Shown here one piece after another: positions 31,701-40,945 of a DNA stretch of 49,396 nt (position 1 is the stretch's first letter; every line of letters starts with the position of its first letter). Origin of the DNA: Promethearchaeota archaeon (lineage in GTDB: Archaea > Asgardarchaeota > Lokiarchaeia > Sigynarchaeales > SOKP01); contig JAHPYY010000138.1 in the NCBI GenBank assembly GCA_019058515.1, positions 1 to 49,396 of the forward strand. The letters are read 5' to 3'. The notes beneath the pieces were generated by a model, which had not been told where the DNA came from, made no database searches, and saw only the letters and a list, made by a program, of their open reading frames with translations. The position numbers were made by a program, and so were the translations under genes.

Positions 31701-32552
31701 ATGGATAACAACCTACGAAGAACTTTCAAAGCTTCTATAATCACAATAAATGGAAGTGAATTTCATAATTTTGTATCAAGGCTGTTTTTATTGCATTTTG
31801 GAGTGAATTTTGATTCTGTGAAACAAAAAAGAGACAGAGGATGTGATGGTATAATTGATAGAAAGAAAATCGTTGCTGTGTATGGACCATCAATAGTAAA
31901 TAAAAATCTAAAAGAATTTAAAAAAAAAAGTAGTGCAGATTACGATAAGTATAAACAAAATTGGGAAAAAGATTATAATGATTGGTGTTTTGTTTACAAT
32001 GGCGAATGTACTGCTGATAGAATTAACCATCTCAGAAATTTAAAAGCAGATGTTATCATATATGATTTAAATCAGATACTAGAAATGATATCGAAATTAT
32101 CTTTTCCTAAATTCAGAGAGTTGGCAAATTTACTGGGTATTTCAATTGAATATTATCGCAACGATATATTAAAGCAAATTACTGAGGATTTAATAAAAAC
32201 ACCCAAGATTAATGTTGACTATAGTATTAGAAATCCTAAAGATATAGAAGAAAAGATAAAAAAAAACTATGATAAGGAAGATCATAGTTTAATTAGAAAA
32301 AAACATGAAATAGCATTTACAGATATTGAAGCCTTAAAAGTTCTCCTAAAAGCTTATGACGATACTGATATTTCAGCAATGAAAATGAGAATTTTAGATC
32401 TTTTCGAGAGATTTGAAGGAAATTTTAAAGAAAAAATGAAAATTGTTAAAGAAGTCTTATGCGATGAGTATAAAAATAGTAAATTCAACTATTTTGTTGA
32501 AGTTATTCTTTTATATTTATTTGAATCGTGTATAATAGGTGAAAATCCTTGA
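31701..32552 (+). CDS. ABC-three-component system, nuclease-like component
   Basis: 283 residues. Residues 15-65 look like a Mrr/PD-(D/E)xK domain: 'GSEFHNFVSRLFLLHFG' (first Glu) and 'RDRGCDGIID' (the D-G motif); the expected Q/E-x-K strand reads 'IVAVYGPS', so the catalytic lysine is missing and the domain may bind rather than cut DNA. The rest is helical. It overlaps the small middle component by 4 bp, which overlaps a DUF2326 ATPase: the gene order of ABC-three-component (ABC-3C) defence-like systems. It probably recognises foreign nucleic acid or acts as effector. Confidence 0.72.
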   Translation: MDNNLRRTFKASIITINGSEFHNFVSRLFLLHFGVNFDSVKQKRDRGCDGIIDRKKIVAVYGPSIVNKNLKEFKKKSSADYDKYKQNWEKDYNDWCFVYNGECTADRINHLRNLKADVIIYDLNQILEMISKLSFPKFRELANLLGISIEYYRNDILKQITEDLIKTPKINVDYSIRNPKDIEEKIKKNYDKEDHSLIRKKHEIAFTDIEALKVLLKAYDDTDISAMKMRILDLFERFEGNFKEKMKIVKEVLCDEYKNSKFNYFVEVILLYLFESCIIGENP

Positions 32553-32845
32553 CCATTATACAGCCAGAATCAGATTTAACATTGAATGTTGTAATATTGG
32601 GTGCAGAAATTATTTCAAATTTAATTGATGTTAAAGATAGAATAGTTATTGAGAAAGTTCTTAAAAAATTTTTATCAAGTGATAGTCGCAGAAACCACAC
32701 TCTATTTTTCGATACTTTAACATTTTTGTTTTCAATGGGTTTAATAAAACTCAGTGAATATTACATTGAAATTGCTGGGGGATCAAAACAAACAAAATTA
32801 ACAGATCTTAAATTCTTAAGGGAGGGTAATCTAAGTGATTCTTAA
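32549..32845 (+). CDS. ABC-three-component system, middle component
   Basis: 98 residues from TTG 32549, with GGTGA 7 bases upstream. Helical with a likely winged-helix end (TLTFLFSMGLIKLSE). This is the usual size and place of the middle component between the nuclease-like protein and the ATPase. Overlaps both neighbours by 4 and 11 bp, so translation is coupled. Confidence 0.68.
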   Translation: MTIIQPESDLTLNVVILGAEIISNLIDVKDRIVIEKVLKKFLSSDSRRNHTLFFDTLTFLFSMGLIKLSEYYIEIAGGSKQTKLTDLKFLREGNLSDS

Positions 32846-34595
32846 ACGAATTTTTATGATTCCTCCTTTAATTAACGAAGTTAGATTTAAAAATGGGATT
32901 AATCTAATTCTAGGTGAATACAGTAATGATGAGAAAAAAAGAGAATTAAATGGAATAGGAAAATCAACTTTAATCCGTTTAATAGATTTTGCTTTACTAT
33001 CAGCTGAAGGAACAAATAGATATTTTGATATTAATAAGCTTGATTTTTTAAAAGGGCATTCGGTAGTGTTAGAATTTGAAGCTTGGAATGATGTACATTA
33101 TATTAAAAGAAGTTTTGAAAACTATAATCTGCCATATTTTGGAAAGGATTTAGGAAGATTAGAATCTTATAAAGTTGAACATTTAAGAACCATACTCGGT
33201 TCGATCCTTTTTGGTCAGCAACCATATAATGGTATCTATGATAATATATGGTTCCGGAGATTGATAAGATTTTTTATAAAAGATGATATTGCCCAAACTG
33301 AAAGATTAAATCCCCTTAAGTTTGCAGGCATTTATCAAACTAAATTTGAATCATATGTCTATAATTTATTTTTGCTTGGATTACCGAATAAAGCGTTTTC
33401 AGACTATTTTGAAGTAAGGAAAAATACCGATAAATTAACGAGGAAGAGAAAAGATTTAATTGACGACTTAGAAAAGGAACATGGTAAGAAACTTGAAAAC
33501 ATTCAGTCTGAAATTAAACTTATCGATATGAAAATAGAAAAATTAGAGAAGTCTTTAGAAGATTATACTTTTCTTGATTCATACGAGGAATTAGAGGAGA
33601 ATTTGGTAAATTTTTCTTCTGAAATTGGAAATAGACTAAAGGATTTACATCTACTAGAGAAAAAATTAATGGATTATAAAAAATCTGGAGAAATTGTAAT
33701 TGAATTTGATAAAGAAAGAACAATTGAAGTATATCGAGAAATAAATAGAACTTTTGGAGATTTGGTTAAGAAGAAACTGGATGAAGTAATCGAATTCAGG
33801 GAGGTTCTTGCAAAAAATAGGAGTAGGTTTATTAAAGATAGGGAAATGGAAATTAAGAATAATATTGAGAATATAACAAACGAAATTAAAGAAATAGAAT
33901 CTAAAAGGTCTAAAATATACACAGAATTAAATGAAAGAAAAGCTTTCGATAGTATCAAATCCAGTTATGAAAGATTGATTTTAGAAAAAGAAAAAAAGGA
34001 AAAATTACTGCTGTTTACAAATGAAATCAATATTGTAAACAAAAAAATAACTAATGAAAATACGAAAATTACGAAAGAAGTAAAAAATATAAATAATGAG
34101 ATGGAAAAGGCAAGAAAAAAAATTGAAGATATTCGTTCCATTTTTTTCTCAATTGTTAAGGATTTAATATTTATTGAAAATCCCGAAGATGCCGTTTTAT
34201 CGATAAATCCCGATTCAGATGTAAGATCACCATTAAAAATTAAAGTAGAAATTCCCAAGAGTAATTCACTTGGAAAATTTAGATTAAAAATGTTAATTTA
34301 TGATCTAACAGTGTTTTTCAATCTAATTAATAAAAAGTTGATGTTTCCACATTTTTTAATTCATGATGGTATATTTCACGCAATTGAGTCAAGAACAGTA
34401 ATAAAATCACTAAATTTAATTCATAAAATGGCTATAAAATCAGAAAATTTACAATATATTTTCACTGCAAATCAAGATGAATTGAAAAATTATAAGGATG
34501 AAACGCTTGAATCATTAGATTTTGATATTGATAATTCTATTGTTGCAATTTATAAAGATAATCCTATAAATATGATTTTTAAGAGAGAATTCTAG
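32835..34595 (+). CDS. ABC-three-component system, DUF2326 SMC-like ATPase
   Basis: 586 residues from GTG 32835 with GGAGGG upstream. Walker A is NGIGKST (39-45), set late after an insert as in DUF2326/Rad50-like proteins. Residues about 200-435 are a long coiled coil with a central break. The C-terminus has 'FPHFLIHDGIFHAIESR' and 'LQYIFTANQDEL', the signature end of DUF2326. SMC-like ATPases of this type sense DNA ends or structures and control the partner nuclease. The gene ends 122 bp before the right flanking repeat. Confidence 0.8.
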   Translation: MILKRIFMIPPLINEVRFKNGINLILGEYSNDEKKRELNGIGKSTLIRLIDFALLSAEGTNRYFDINKLDFLKGHSVVLEFEAWNDVHYIKRSFENYNLPYFGKDLGRLESYKVEHLRTILGSILFGQQPYNGIYDNIWFRRLIRFFIKDDIAQTERLNPLKFAGIYQTKFESYVYNLFLLGLPNKAFSDYFEVRKNTDKLTRKRKDLIDDLEKEHGKKLENIQSEIKLIDMKIEKLEKSLEDYTFLDSYEELEENLVNFSSEIGNRLKDLHLLEKKLMDYKKSGEIVIEFDKERTIEVYREINRTFGDLVKKKLDEVIEFREVLAKNRSRFIKDREMEIKNNIENITNEIKEIESKRSKIYTELNERKAFDSIKSSYERLILEKEKKEKLLLFTNEINIVNKKITNENTKITKEVKNINNEMEKARKKIEDIRSIFFSIVKDLIFIENPEDAVLSINPDSDVRSPLKIKVEIPKSNSLGKFRLKMLIYDLTVFFNLINKKLMFPHFLIHDGIFHAIESRTVIKSLNLIHKMAIKSENLQYIFTANQDELKNYKDETLESLDFDIDNSIVAIYKDNPINMIFKREF

Positions 34596-34716
34596 ATTTA
34601 CTCAAAACTCCGCTAAATAATGATGTCTCAAGTAAAGATTAAATAGTAAATAATCTTATGTCAAATTTTTGGAAAATTTCGTTAAAGTATAGACTCTAGA
34701 AGTTAAAAAATTAATC

Positions 34717-34759
34717 ATAGTTCAACTATAAAATAAAAAGTAAAGTAATACAATTTAAG
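34717..34759 (+). repeat. Right copy of repeat flanking the ABC-3C module
   Basis: ATAGTTCAACTA (34717-34728), 13 bases of A/T, then AAAGTAATACAATTTAAG (34742-34759) and an A-rich run, as in the left copy at 31572. Confidence 0.5.
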
Positions 34760-34797
34760 CAATAAAAGAAAAGAAAAAAAAATAATTTGGAAATAAA

Positions 34798-35733
34798 TTA
34801 AATAGTTAGATTGTAGTAAGGATAATATTGATCATAGAGTTCAATGAAATTCTTGTATTCGAGTTTTGTATAGCTTTCATAGTTAACATCTCGGAGCTTA
34901 TGGTTCAATAAGATTTTACGGTTTTCAGGACTACAATCAAGCTTTAATTTTCTGAGTGTGTTTATAGTCTTTCGAAAAGTATGGCAAGTAATATTTTTAC
35001 TAATTTTTAAGTCAATTAGAGCTTCTTTTAATTTTAGATTGAAGAATCGAGGGCTAAATCGACTTCCTCTTCGAGATATGAAAAGTGCGTTTGTGTTTGC
35101 GTTATTTCGGATTCTTTCTTTGAGATATATATCCATTAGCTCTGCAAGTTCCTTAGTAAAATAATACACGCAGTTTCCCGACTTCTCTTTTGTCTTAATC
35201 CATCGTTTCTTAATGTTAATATCACCAATATCAGCCTTTAACAATCCCCCTTTTCGCATACCCGTATCAGCGAGCAAACGAAAAATCAAGTAGTATTTAA
35301 AATGCCGTAGTTTGAAGTAGATTAGAATCTTTTCGACTTCCTCTTCGGACATAATAGCATTTCTGTCGACTCTCGAAGTAGGTTGACTTTTGCTGAATTT
35401 AACTGTATAGGTTGGAATAATTACAGTAAATCCTTCTTTATAATAATATTCCATCGTAAATTCTAAAAAAGATTTCAATATTTTCCATTTTGTTTTTTTC
35501 GATTCTAGGCTAAGAGTGTCTAAAAGGTTCAAATATTGGAAATAATCAATTAAAATTGTGGTGTCAATTTCGAAAACATGGCCAGAGTAATGAAAATAAT
35601 TTTCGTTAAAAAAATAGTTTAAGCTGTGTTTTCTTGTTTTTACTGAATCTGGTGATTTACTGTAATGTCCTAAATATTTATTTATAATGGTTTCGTTATC
35701 AAATGAAAATACTTTTGCTTCTGCTTGACTCAT
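34798..35733 (-). CDS. Tyrosine recombinase (integrase)
   Basis: 311 residues. The N-terminal core-binding domain (about 10-110) is followed by a catalytic domain with a complete set: R160 (ADTGMRKGGL), K184 in the beta-hairpin, H251 and R254 (CHTFRKT), H278 (LLNHKL) and Y288 (YESYTK). Length is normal for XerC/D-type archaeal integrases and the gene is not split. It lies at the right end of the element, on the opposite strand to all other element genes, 6 bp after the RHH partner, so the two are co-transcribed from the 36.3-kb side. It should join the element to an att site; I cannot locate att cores because the left end is outside the window. Confidence 0.88.
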   Translation of the reverse strand: MSQAEAKVFSFDNETIINKYLGHYSKSPDSVKTRKHSLNYFFNENYFHYSGHVFEIDTTILIDYFQYLNLLDTLSLESKKTKWKILKSFLEFTMEYYYKEGFTVIIPTYTVKFSKSQPTSRVDRNAIMSEEEVEKILIYFKLRHFKYYLIFRLLADTGMRKGGLLKADIGDINIKKRWIKTKEKSGNCVYYFTKELAELMDIYLKERIRNNANTNALFISRRGSRFSPRFFNLKLKEALIDLKISKNITCHTFRKTINTLRKLKLDCSPENRKILLNHKLRDVNYESYTKLEYKNFIELYDQYYPYYNLTI

Positions 35734-35739
35734 TGTCCT

Positions 35740-36255
35740 TTAATCCTCCTGAACTAATCCAAATTTTCCGTTTATGATATTTAATTTGAATTTGGAAGTA
35801 TTTGATAAGACTTTATACGCTTTGCTATCAGAGATCTGAGAATTCTGTACTATTTCGTTAACATTCATTTCCCCGTTAGCTTTTAATAATGCTTCTATTA
35901 TTGCCGTTTCTTTGTCTAAATCAAAGGAAATTCTCTTTAATTTCTCCATGTCGCTACTTAGGCTTTCTATCAATGTTAATCGTTGCTGGGTAAGGTTTTC
36001 CATCTCAATCATTTTACGCTGCTGAGCTAATAATTCTTTTAGCAATTGGGTAGTAGGGTTAGATTTTATGGCGAATTTTTCAGGATTTTTCAAGCGCATT
36101 ATTTTTTCTTTAATAGCCGTTCGAGCGAACTCACTAATAGTCTTTGCTCTTGATACTTCAGCCCAATGCTCTATATCCTCTTTTTCTTGCTCAGAAACAG
36201 TGAACTGCACGTAGGTATATTTATATTTTGATTTCTTTTTTTCTTTATTTTCCAT
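35740..36255 (-). CDS. RHH-coiled-coil-winged-helix protein paired with the integrase
   Basis: 171 residues. Residues 12-50 look like an RHH domain (YVQFTVSEQEKEDIEHWAEV then ISEFARTAIKEKIM). A coiled coil (about 75-110) and a winged-helix (about 120-165: AIIEALLKANGEMNVNEIVQ..) follow. Six bases before the integrase start, so probably a recombination directionality factor or a repressor of integrase. It is a candidate binder of the iteron array as well, since RHH proteins often act as centromere-binding factors. Confidence 0.7.
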   Translation of the reverse strand: MENKEKKKSKYKYTYVQFTVSEQEKEDIEHWAEVSRAKTISEFARTAIKEKIMRLKNPEKFAIKSNPTTQLLKELLAQQRKMIEMENLTQQRLTLIESLSSDMEKLKRISFDLDKETAIIEALLKANGEMNVNEIVQNSQISDSKAYKVLSNTSKFKLNIINGKFGLVQED

Positions 36256-36517
36256 GTAATTATAATGAAAATTTGGGTATTTAAATTTTTAGTGAAAATT
36301 TATTTAAAATTATATTTATAACTCCTGTTATACGAACAAAAAACTACTTCCTGATATTACACGAATTTATTAACATGGAAAAATCGCATCAAAAAGCGTC
36401 TATTATCCACGGAGTATTTTTAGCTCTATTCTAATAATTTGGTAAAAGAAGTGAACAATAAAAATAAATTCTCAAATTAACATTATTCACAAAAAGGATT
36501 TTTTAGGTTTTAGACTA

Positions 36518-39500
36518 TTGATTTCAAATTCTGATATCATAGAAGGGAAGAGCGCTTACCCGTATATCACTCATTTCAAGACTGAGCCTTTTAGATCGTT
36601 TCTTACAATTAAAAAGAAAGATATTGGCTTTTTCTACTTAAAAAATTACGATAGAATGTTAGAATCTTATCGGTTATACGGTACCAAACTGTTTTCGTCG
36701 AGTAATGTAAATTTAGAACACATTTACTGGTTTTTGTTGTTTAGAAAGTACTTAAAAATAGAAGAAAATAAAAACGCTGAAGAGATTTTTAACTTCTTGA
36801 AAAAGTGTGAAGTATATCAAAGCAACGAATTGGGATTTAAGCTTTACCCTAGCTCGCGAAAAGAACCCGATGTTTGGTCGACATATTTTGCAGTAGCCAT
36901 ATTGTATCTGCTAAACAGATTAGATGAATACATGCTATCTGGGGAAATTAATTCTAATAAGGCAAAAATCAAAAACTTCGTATTAAATCATAGAAAGGGT
37001 AACAAATTCTACCATTGTTTTGATAATAATTGCGAAATTGACAAAAAAACCAGTCCCGCGAGAACATTGTTTTACGTGATTCAAATCTTCTTCCTTTTAG
37101 GCATTGATATTAGGATATACAAGGACCAATTTAAATCGTATATTGGAGATTTAAAAAAAAATCCTTCGATTGTATTTAAGATAATTTGCTTAAAAATGCT
37201 AAACCTCGATTACGAAGTAAAAGACAAGGATATTCAGTATTTACTTCAATTTCAAAAGGAAAATGGAGGATTTAGCTTCAAAAAAATAAACGGCAAAACA
37301 AATACCACTTTCTGGGCCGTATATACTTTTCACATTCTCTCTTGGTTGTACGATTATAATCCAACTGCGATATATTCGTTTATAAATTTAGAGATATCCC
37401 AATTAATCTCAAATTACGCGAACCTAAGCTTCATCAAGTTTATGGAATTCTCTCGATTAATCATCATCTTATCCTTTGTTTGGAAAAAATTCATTTTGGA
37501 GATAGAAAGAGTGATATACAAGAGTCTGGAAAGTCAGTCATATATTGACGTTCAATCCGTTATTAATTCATTTGGGTTATCTCGAGGAATCGAGGAGGTA
37601 ATCTCCTATATAAATTTGAGTTATTCTTTCAATCTAAAAATCCTCGATAACAAGACCGAGTTCGCAAATTACTTGAGGAACATAAGCTCTCAAGAAAAAG
37701 TACTTGCCCAAGCTATTTACGAATCTCTGTCTCAGAATAACGTTGTTTCGCTTTCAGATTTAATTAAAAAGTATAACACGCGGTACAGAAATACGCCTGT
37801 TCGCATTAAAGATGTGCGTATACTCCTAGACGATATGATGTCTAAATATTTTTTCAAAGGAAAGATTAAAACTAAGAAAAGGCTAGTTCTATCAACTAAG
37901 TACTATTTTTTGCTGGAACAAATACTCGACAAGATAATCGTCGGAGATAAGGAAATAAAAGTCGAGAGATTAGAAGAAGAAAAAGAAAAACTGGAACAAA
38001 TCAAAAACGATCTCTACAATATGACTTTAAACCTTAAAAATGTCACTAAGCAAATAAAAGAAGAAATTGAGAGTTATCTTTTGTTAAATGAAGTTGACTA
38101 CGCAAAGGAACGGCTTAGATTCACCTTGAAGACTGCGCTTATGGAAGCTGATTTTCTCAATGAGAACATTGAAAACGCCTTTAACGAAGATTTATACTAT
38201 ATTAACCTTAACGCAATCCTTGGGGATGAAATTGAAACTTGGAAAAAAGAATATTCAGAATTAAAGATAAAGTTAAGCGAAACAGAGACATATCTCAAAG
38301 AGAAAATTCAAGAAAAAGAGGAATTAATTAAGTTTAAGTTAATTGTAGCGGAACTGGAAGAGAGAGTTTTTGTAATTGGTGAATATTTAACGAAAGAAAA
38401 GGATGTGTTCAAAAACTTCTTTAAAGAACAGCTAGAACAAGAATACAGCTACGACAAAGTAGACCTCATCCTAGGGGAAATAAACAGATATATCGAAAAA
38501 ATAAACTCTTACGATAGAATAATTTACCAAGTCTCTCAGAAAATTGTCTTAAGAGATCAAAATCTTAAAGATCAACATAAACAGATTATTAAAAATTGGA
38601 TTCAAATTAAAGAAGATTCCATAAAGTTTTTTGAGTATTACAATAGTGGGATAAATTTTTTCAACTCAATTATTTACAAAACTACATCTATTCGATCGAA
38701 AGTCGATAAGGAACTTAAAGAATTATCTAGAAGCATCAAATCTCGCGTCCAAGAAGGTAATTTTCGTGACGCTAGAAACGACATAAAATCTGAATCTGAT
38801 TCGCTATTGAAGAAACTAACCGAAGAAATTGCGCAAATAAAGGATTCGGTTAAAAAAGGGATTAAAAACAATAAGAAACTATACTTTCTGTATAGGCACC
38901 TACAGGACATTTACGACGAATTAGAAGATGCTGTTATAAGTTCTATCCACGCTTTTACTCAACAGGAACAAGAAAAGATTTCAGAGGAGAGGAATAAAGC
39001 GATAATAGAAGATTTGGATTCTTATGTGTCTAAAACTATACAAAAGTTAAAAGCCAACATCGAAGGATATAAAAAAGAGCGACAGAGATTACAATCGAAA
39101 GAATTAAAAGAAATCAATAAAAACTTCAATTCGTTAAGAGAAGATCTACATAAATTTAACAAAAAATATAACTCTAAACTTGAAAAATGCAAAAAATCAA
39201 TTCCCTCGTATGACGAAAAGGGTTCTTTAACGGTAATCCAATGGGAAAAATTTCTAGAATATATTACGCTAGAAATCGACGAATTAGAAGAAGAATTTGT
39301 GAATAAAATAATATCAACTAAGATTAAGTCACTGGCGAATAAAAGCGGTTCAAGTAATGTCCAAATTAAAGAATTAAAACACGAGTTGGATATGAAATGC
39401 GATGTAATTCTTGAACATATCAAAAATATGATGAGTATTTCTCAATTAAACGGTGAATTGGATGAAAGTGAAAAGGTTTTTGTCATTTACGACGATACTT

Positions 39501-40945
39501 ACTACAAAAATAAAGAATTGCGAACTTTTATTGAGAATAGATTCAACAAAATAAACTCGGAGTCGATAGGAAAGCTTTTAGGTTTATACGATTCTTGCAT
39601 AAAGAATAAAACTTTAGGCGTTAATTTCCTAGAGATTCAAAACAGAATCAGTGATTTAGCAAATTTCGAAGAAAAAATCAGGAACGAGTTTTATCAAAAA
39701 GTCAGAGAGTTAAATATCAACATTAGTAGCAGGAAAGACTACGAGGATACCCAATATCACTTCAATTCTATGCTGGAAAATTACGCTCAAATTATTAGAG
39801 AAATTGAAAGAAATTTAACCCGCTTCCAGAAACTTCAAGGCTTGATTTCTCAAGAATTCAGCAGATTAAATGTAGAATTATCCAACTTTTTAAAAACTTT
39901 TTACGACGAAACAGAGACCGATAAATCATATATAAAGATTTCTGAATTTTTCGAACGTAAAAATAACAAGTTTCTGGAGCTTTTCCATAATTTTCAAGAA
40001 AAAATTGAGATGGAATTGAATGAAACTTTAACTAAAGACAGTACAGTTTCAAAGATTAGCCCTGAAATTAGAGAATTTTATGTTAAAACAAAAAACAAAT
40101 TTATTTTGGAATACGAAGAAAGGAAACGGAAAGGAATCGACAAGCTCACCCTTATTAAGAATGAGTCGTTAAGAGATGAGCTAGTAGAGTACATTAACTC
40201 CCAAAAAATATTTGTGAGTCAACTTTTGGGAACCCTTCAGAGTAGAGTCGAGGACGATATAGAGATTAAGGAATTTCGAAGAGCTAACTCAAGAATTAAA
40301 CGTAGAGTAAAGAACATCGAATTCGAAAGTAAGAGAATTAATAAAAACGTTAAATCCAAGATAAAGGAGTTTAGCAAGGAATTCAAGGGTTTCGAGACAA
40401 AGAATAGGCACATAGTAGAGAATTTTGAGAAATTTATCAAAGAATTTGACGAGATTCTAAAAGAAAAAGTAAAAACTTTAGAAAAGCGAATCATAAAATC
40501 CTACATCGACATGGCAATAAAAGCGGTTGCAAACGAATATTTAACGGTTGGATTTCTTAATAACGAATTGCATATTAAGAGACAAAATATTCAAGATAGC
40601 TTGCTTTCTCTCATTAGTGACGGTAGTTTGCCAGGAAAATACGACCCTAGAATTGGTATATATTACGAAAATCCCGAAATTATTAACAATCTTAACGAAG
40701 AAGAGCTACAAGTGATAAAAAAAATGGATTTTAGACTCTATATGTTTTTAACGAGATTGAAAAATTTTACTAACCAATACTCGAGCATTATCGCATTCTT
40801 CGCATCGATCTTTACCATATCCTATTATTTATTTATTTTTAGCGGGAATAATCCCTTTATTATAGCATTACCAATTTCAATTCTTTTCGTGTTAATCGCA
40901 TACTTCTTGTTGAAAAGAAGAAGAAAAGAAAAAAAGGGAATTTAG
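36518..40945 (+). CDS. 1475-residue alpha-toroid/coiled-coil membrane protein
   Basis: TTG 36518 is the first conventional start; the frame is open back to about 36455, so the start is uncertain. Residues 1-330 contain repeats of the squalene-cyclase/prenyltransferase toroid type: 'QSNELGFKLYPS..EPDVWSTYFAVAIL' and 'FQKENGGFSFKK..TNTTFWAVYTFH'. A long, almost unbroken coiled coil runs from about 470 to 1390, interrupted by a small winged-helix-like region near its end. Two membrane helices (about 1420-1440 and 1447-1468) and a basic tail close it. A cytosolic rod tethered to the membrane: a cytoskeletal or vesicle-tether-like protein is one idea, unproven. Likely host. Confidence 0.72.
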   Translation: MISNSDIIEGKSAYPYITHFKTEPFRSFLTIKKKDIGFFYLKNYDRMLESYRLYGTKLFSSSNVNLEHIYWFLLFRKYLKIEENKNAEEIFNFLKKCEVYQSNELGFKLYPSSRKEPDVWSTYFAVAILYLLNRLDEYMLSGEINSNKAKIKNFVLNHRKGNKFYHCFDNNCEIDKKTSPARTLFYVIQIFFLLGIDIRIYKDQFKSYIGDLKKNPSIVFKIICLKMLNLDYEVKDKDIQYLLQFQKENGGFSFKKINGKTNTTFWAVYTFHILSWLYDYNPTAIYSFINLEISQLISNYANLSFIKFMEFSRLIIILSFVWKKFILEIERVIYKSLESQSYIDVQSVINSFGLSRGIEEVISYINLSYSFNLKILDNKTEFANYLRNISSQEKVLAQAIYESLSQNNVVSLSDLIKKYNTRYRNTPVRIKDVRILLDDMMSKYFFKGKIKTKKRLVLSTKYYFLLEQILDKIIVGDKEIKVERLEEEKEKLEQIKNDLYNMTLNLKNVTKQIKEEIESYLLLNEVDYAKERLRFTLKTALMEADFLNENIENAFNEDLYYINLNAILGDEIETWKKEYSELKIKLSETETYLKEKIQEKEELIKFKLIVAELEERVFVIGEYLTKEKDVFKNFFKEQLEQEYSYDKVDLILGEINRYIEKINSYDRIIYQVSQKIVLRDQNLKDQHKQIIKNWIQIKEDSIKFFEYYNSGINFFNSIIYKTTSIRSKVDKELKELSRSIKSRVQEGNFRDARNDIKSESDSLLKKLTEEIAQIKDSVKKGIKNNKKLYFLYRHLQDIYDELEDAVISSIHAFTQQEQEKISEERNKAIIEDLDSYVSKTIQKLKANIEGYKKERQRLQSKELKEINKNFNSLREDLHKFNKKYNSKLEKCKKSIPSYDEKGSLTVIQWEKFLEYITLEIDELEEEFVNKIISTKIKSLANKSGSSNVQIKELKHELDMKCDVILEHIKNMMSISQLNGELDESEKVFVIYDDTYYKNKELRTFIENRFNKINSESIGKLLGLYDSCIKNKTLGVNFLEIQNRISDLANFEEKIRNEFYQKVRELNINISSRKDYEDTQYHFNSMLENYAQIIREIERNLTRFQKLQGLISQEFSRLNVELSNFLKTFYDETETDKSYIKISEFFERKNNKFLELFHNFQEKIEMELNETLTKDSTVSKISPEIREFYVKTKNKFILEYEERKRKGIDKLTLIKNESLRDELVEYINSQKIFVSQLLGTLQSRVEDDIEIKEFRRANSRIKRRVKNIEFESKRINKNVKSKIKEFSKEFKGFETKNRHIVENFEKFIKEFDEILKEKVKTLEKRIIKSYIDMAIKAVANEYLTVGFLNNELHIKRQNIQDSLLSLISDGSLPGKYDPRIGIYYENPEIINNLNEEELQVIKKMDFRLYMFLTRLKNFTNQYSSIIAFFASIFTISYYLFIFSGNNPFIIALPISILFVLIAYFLLKRRRKEKKGI

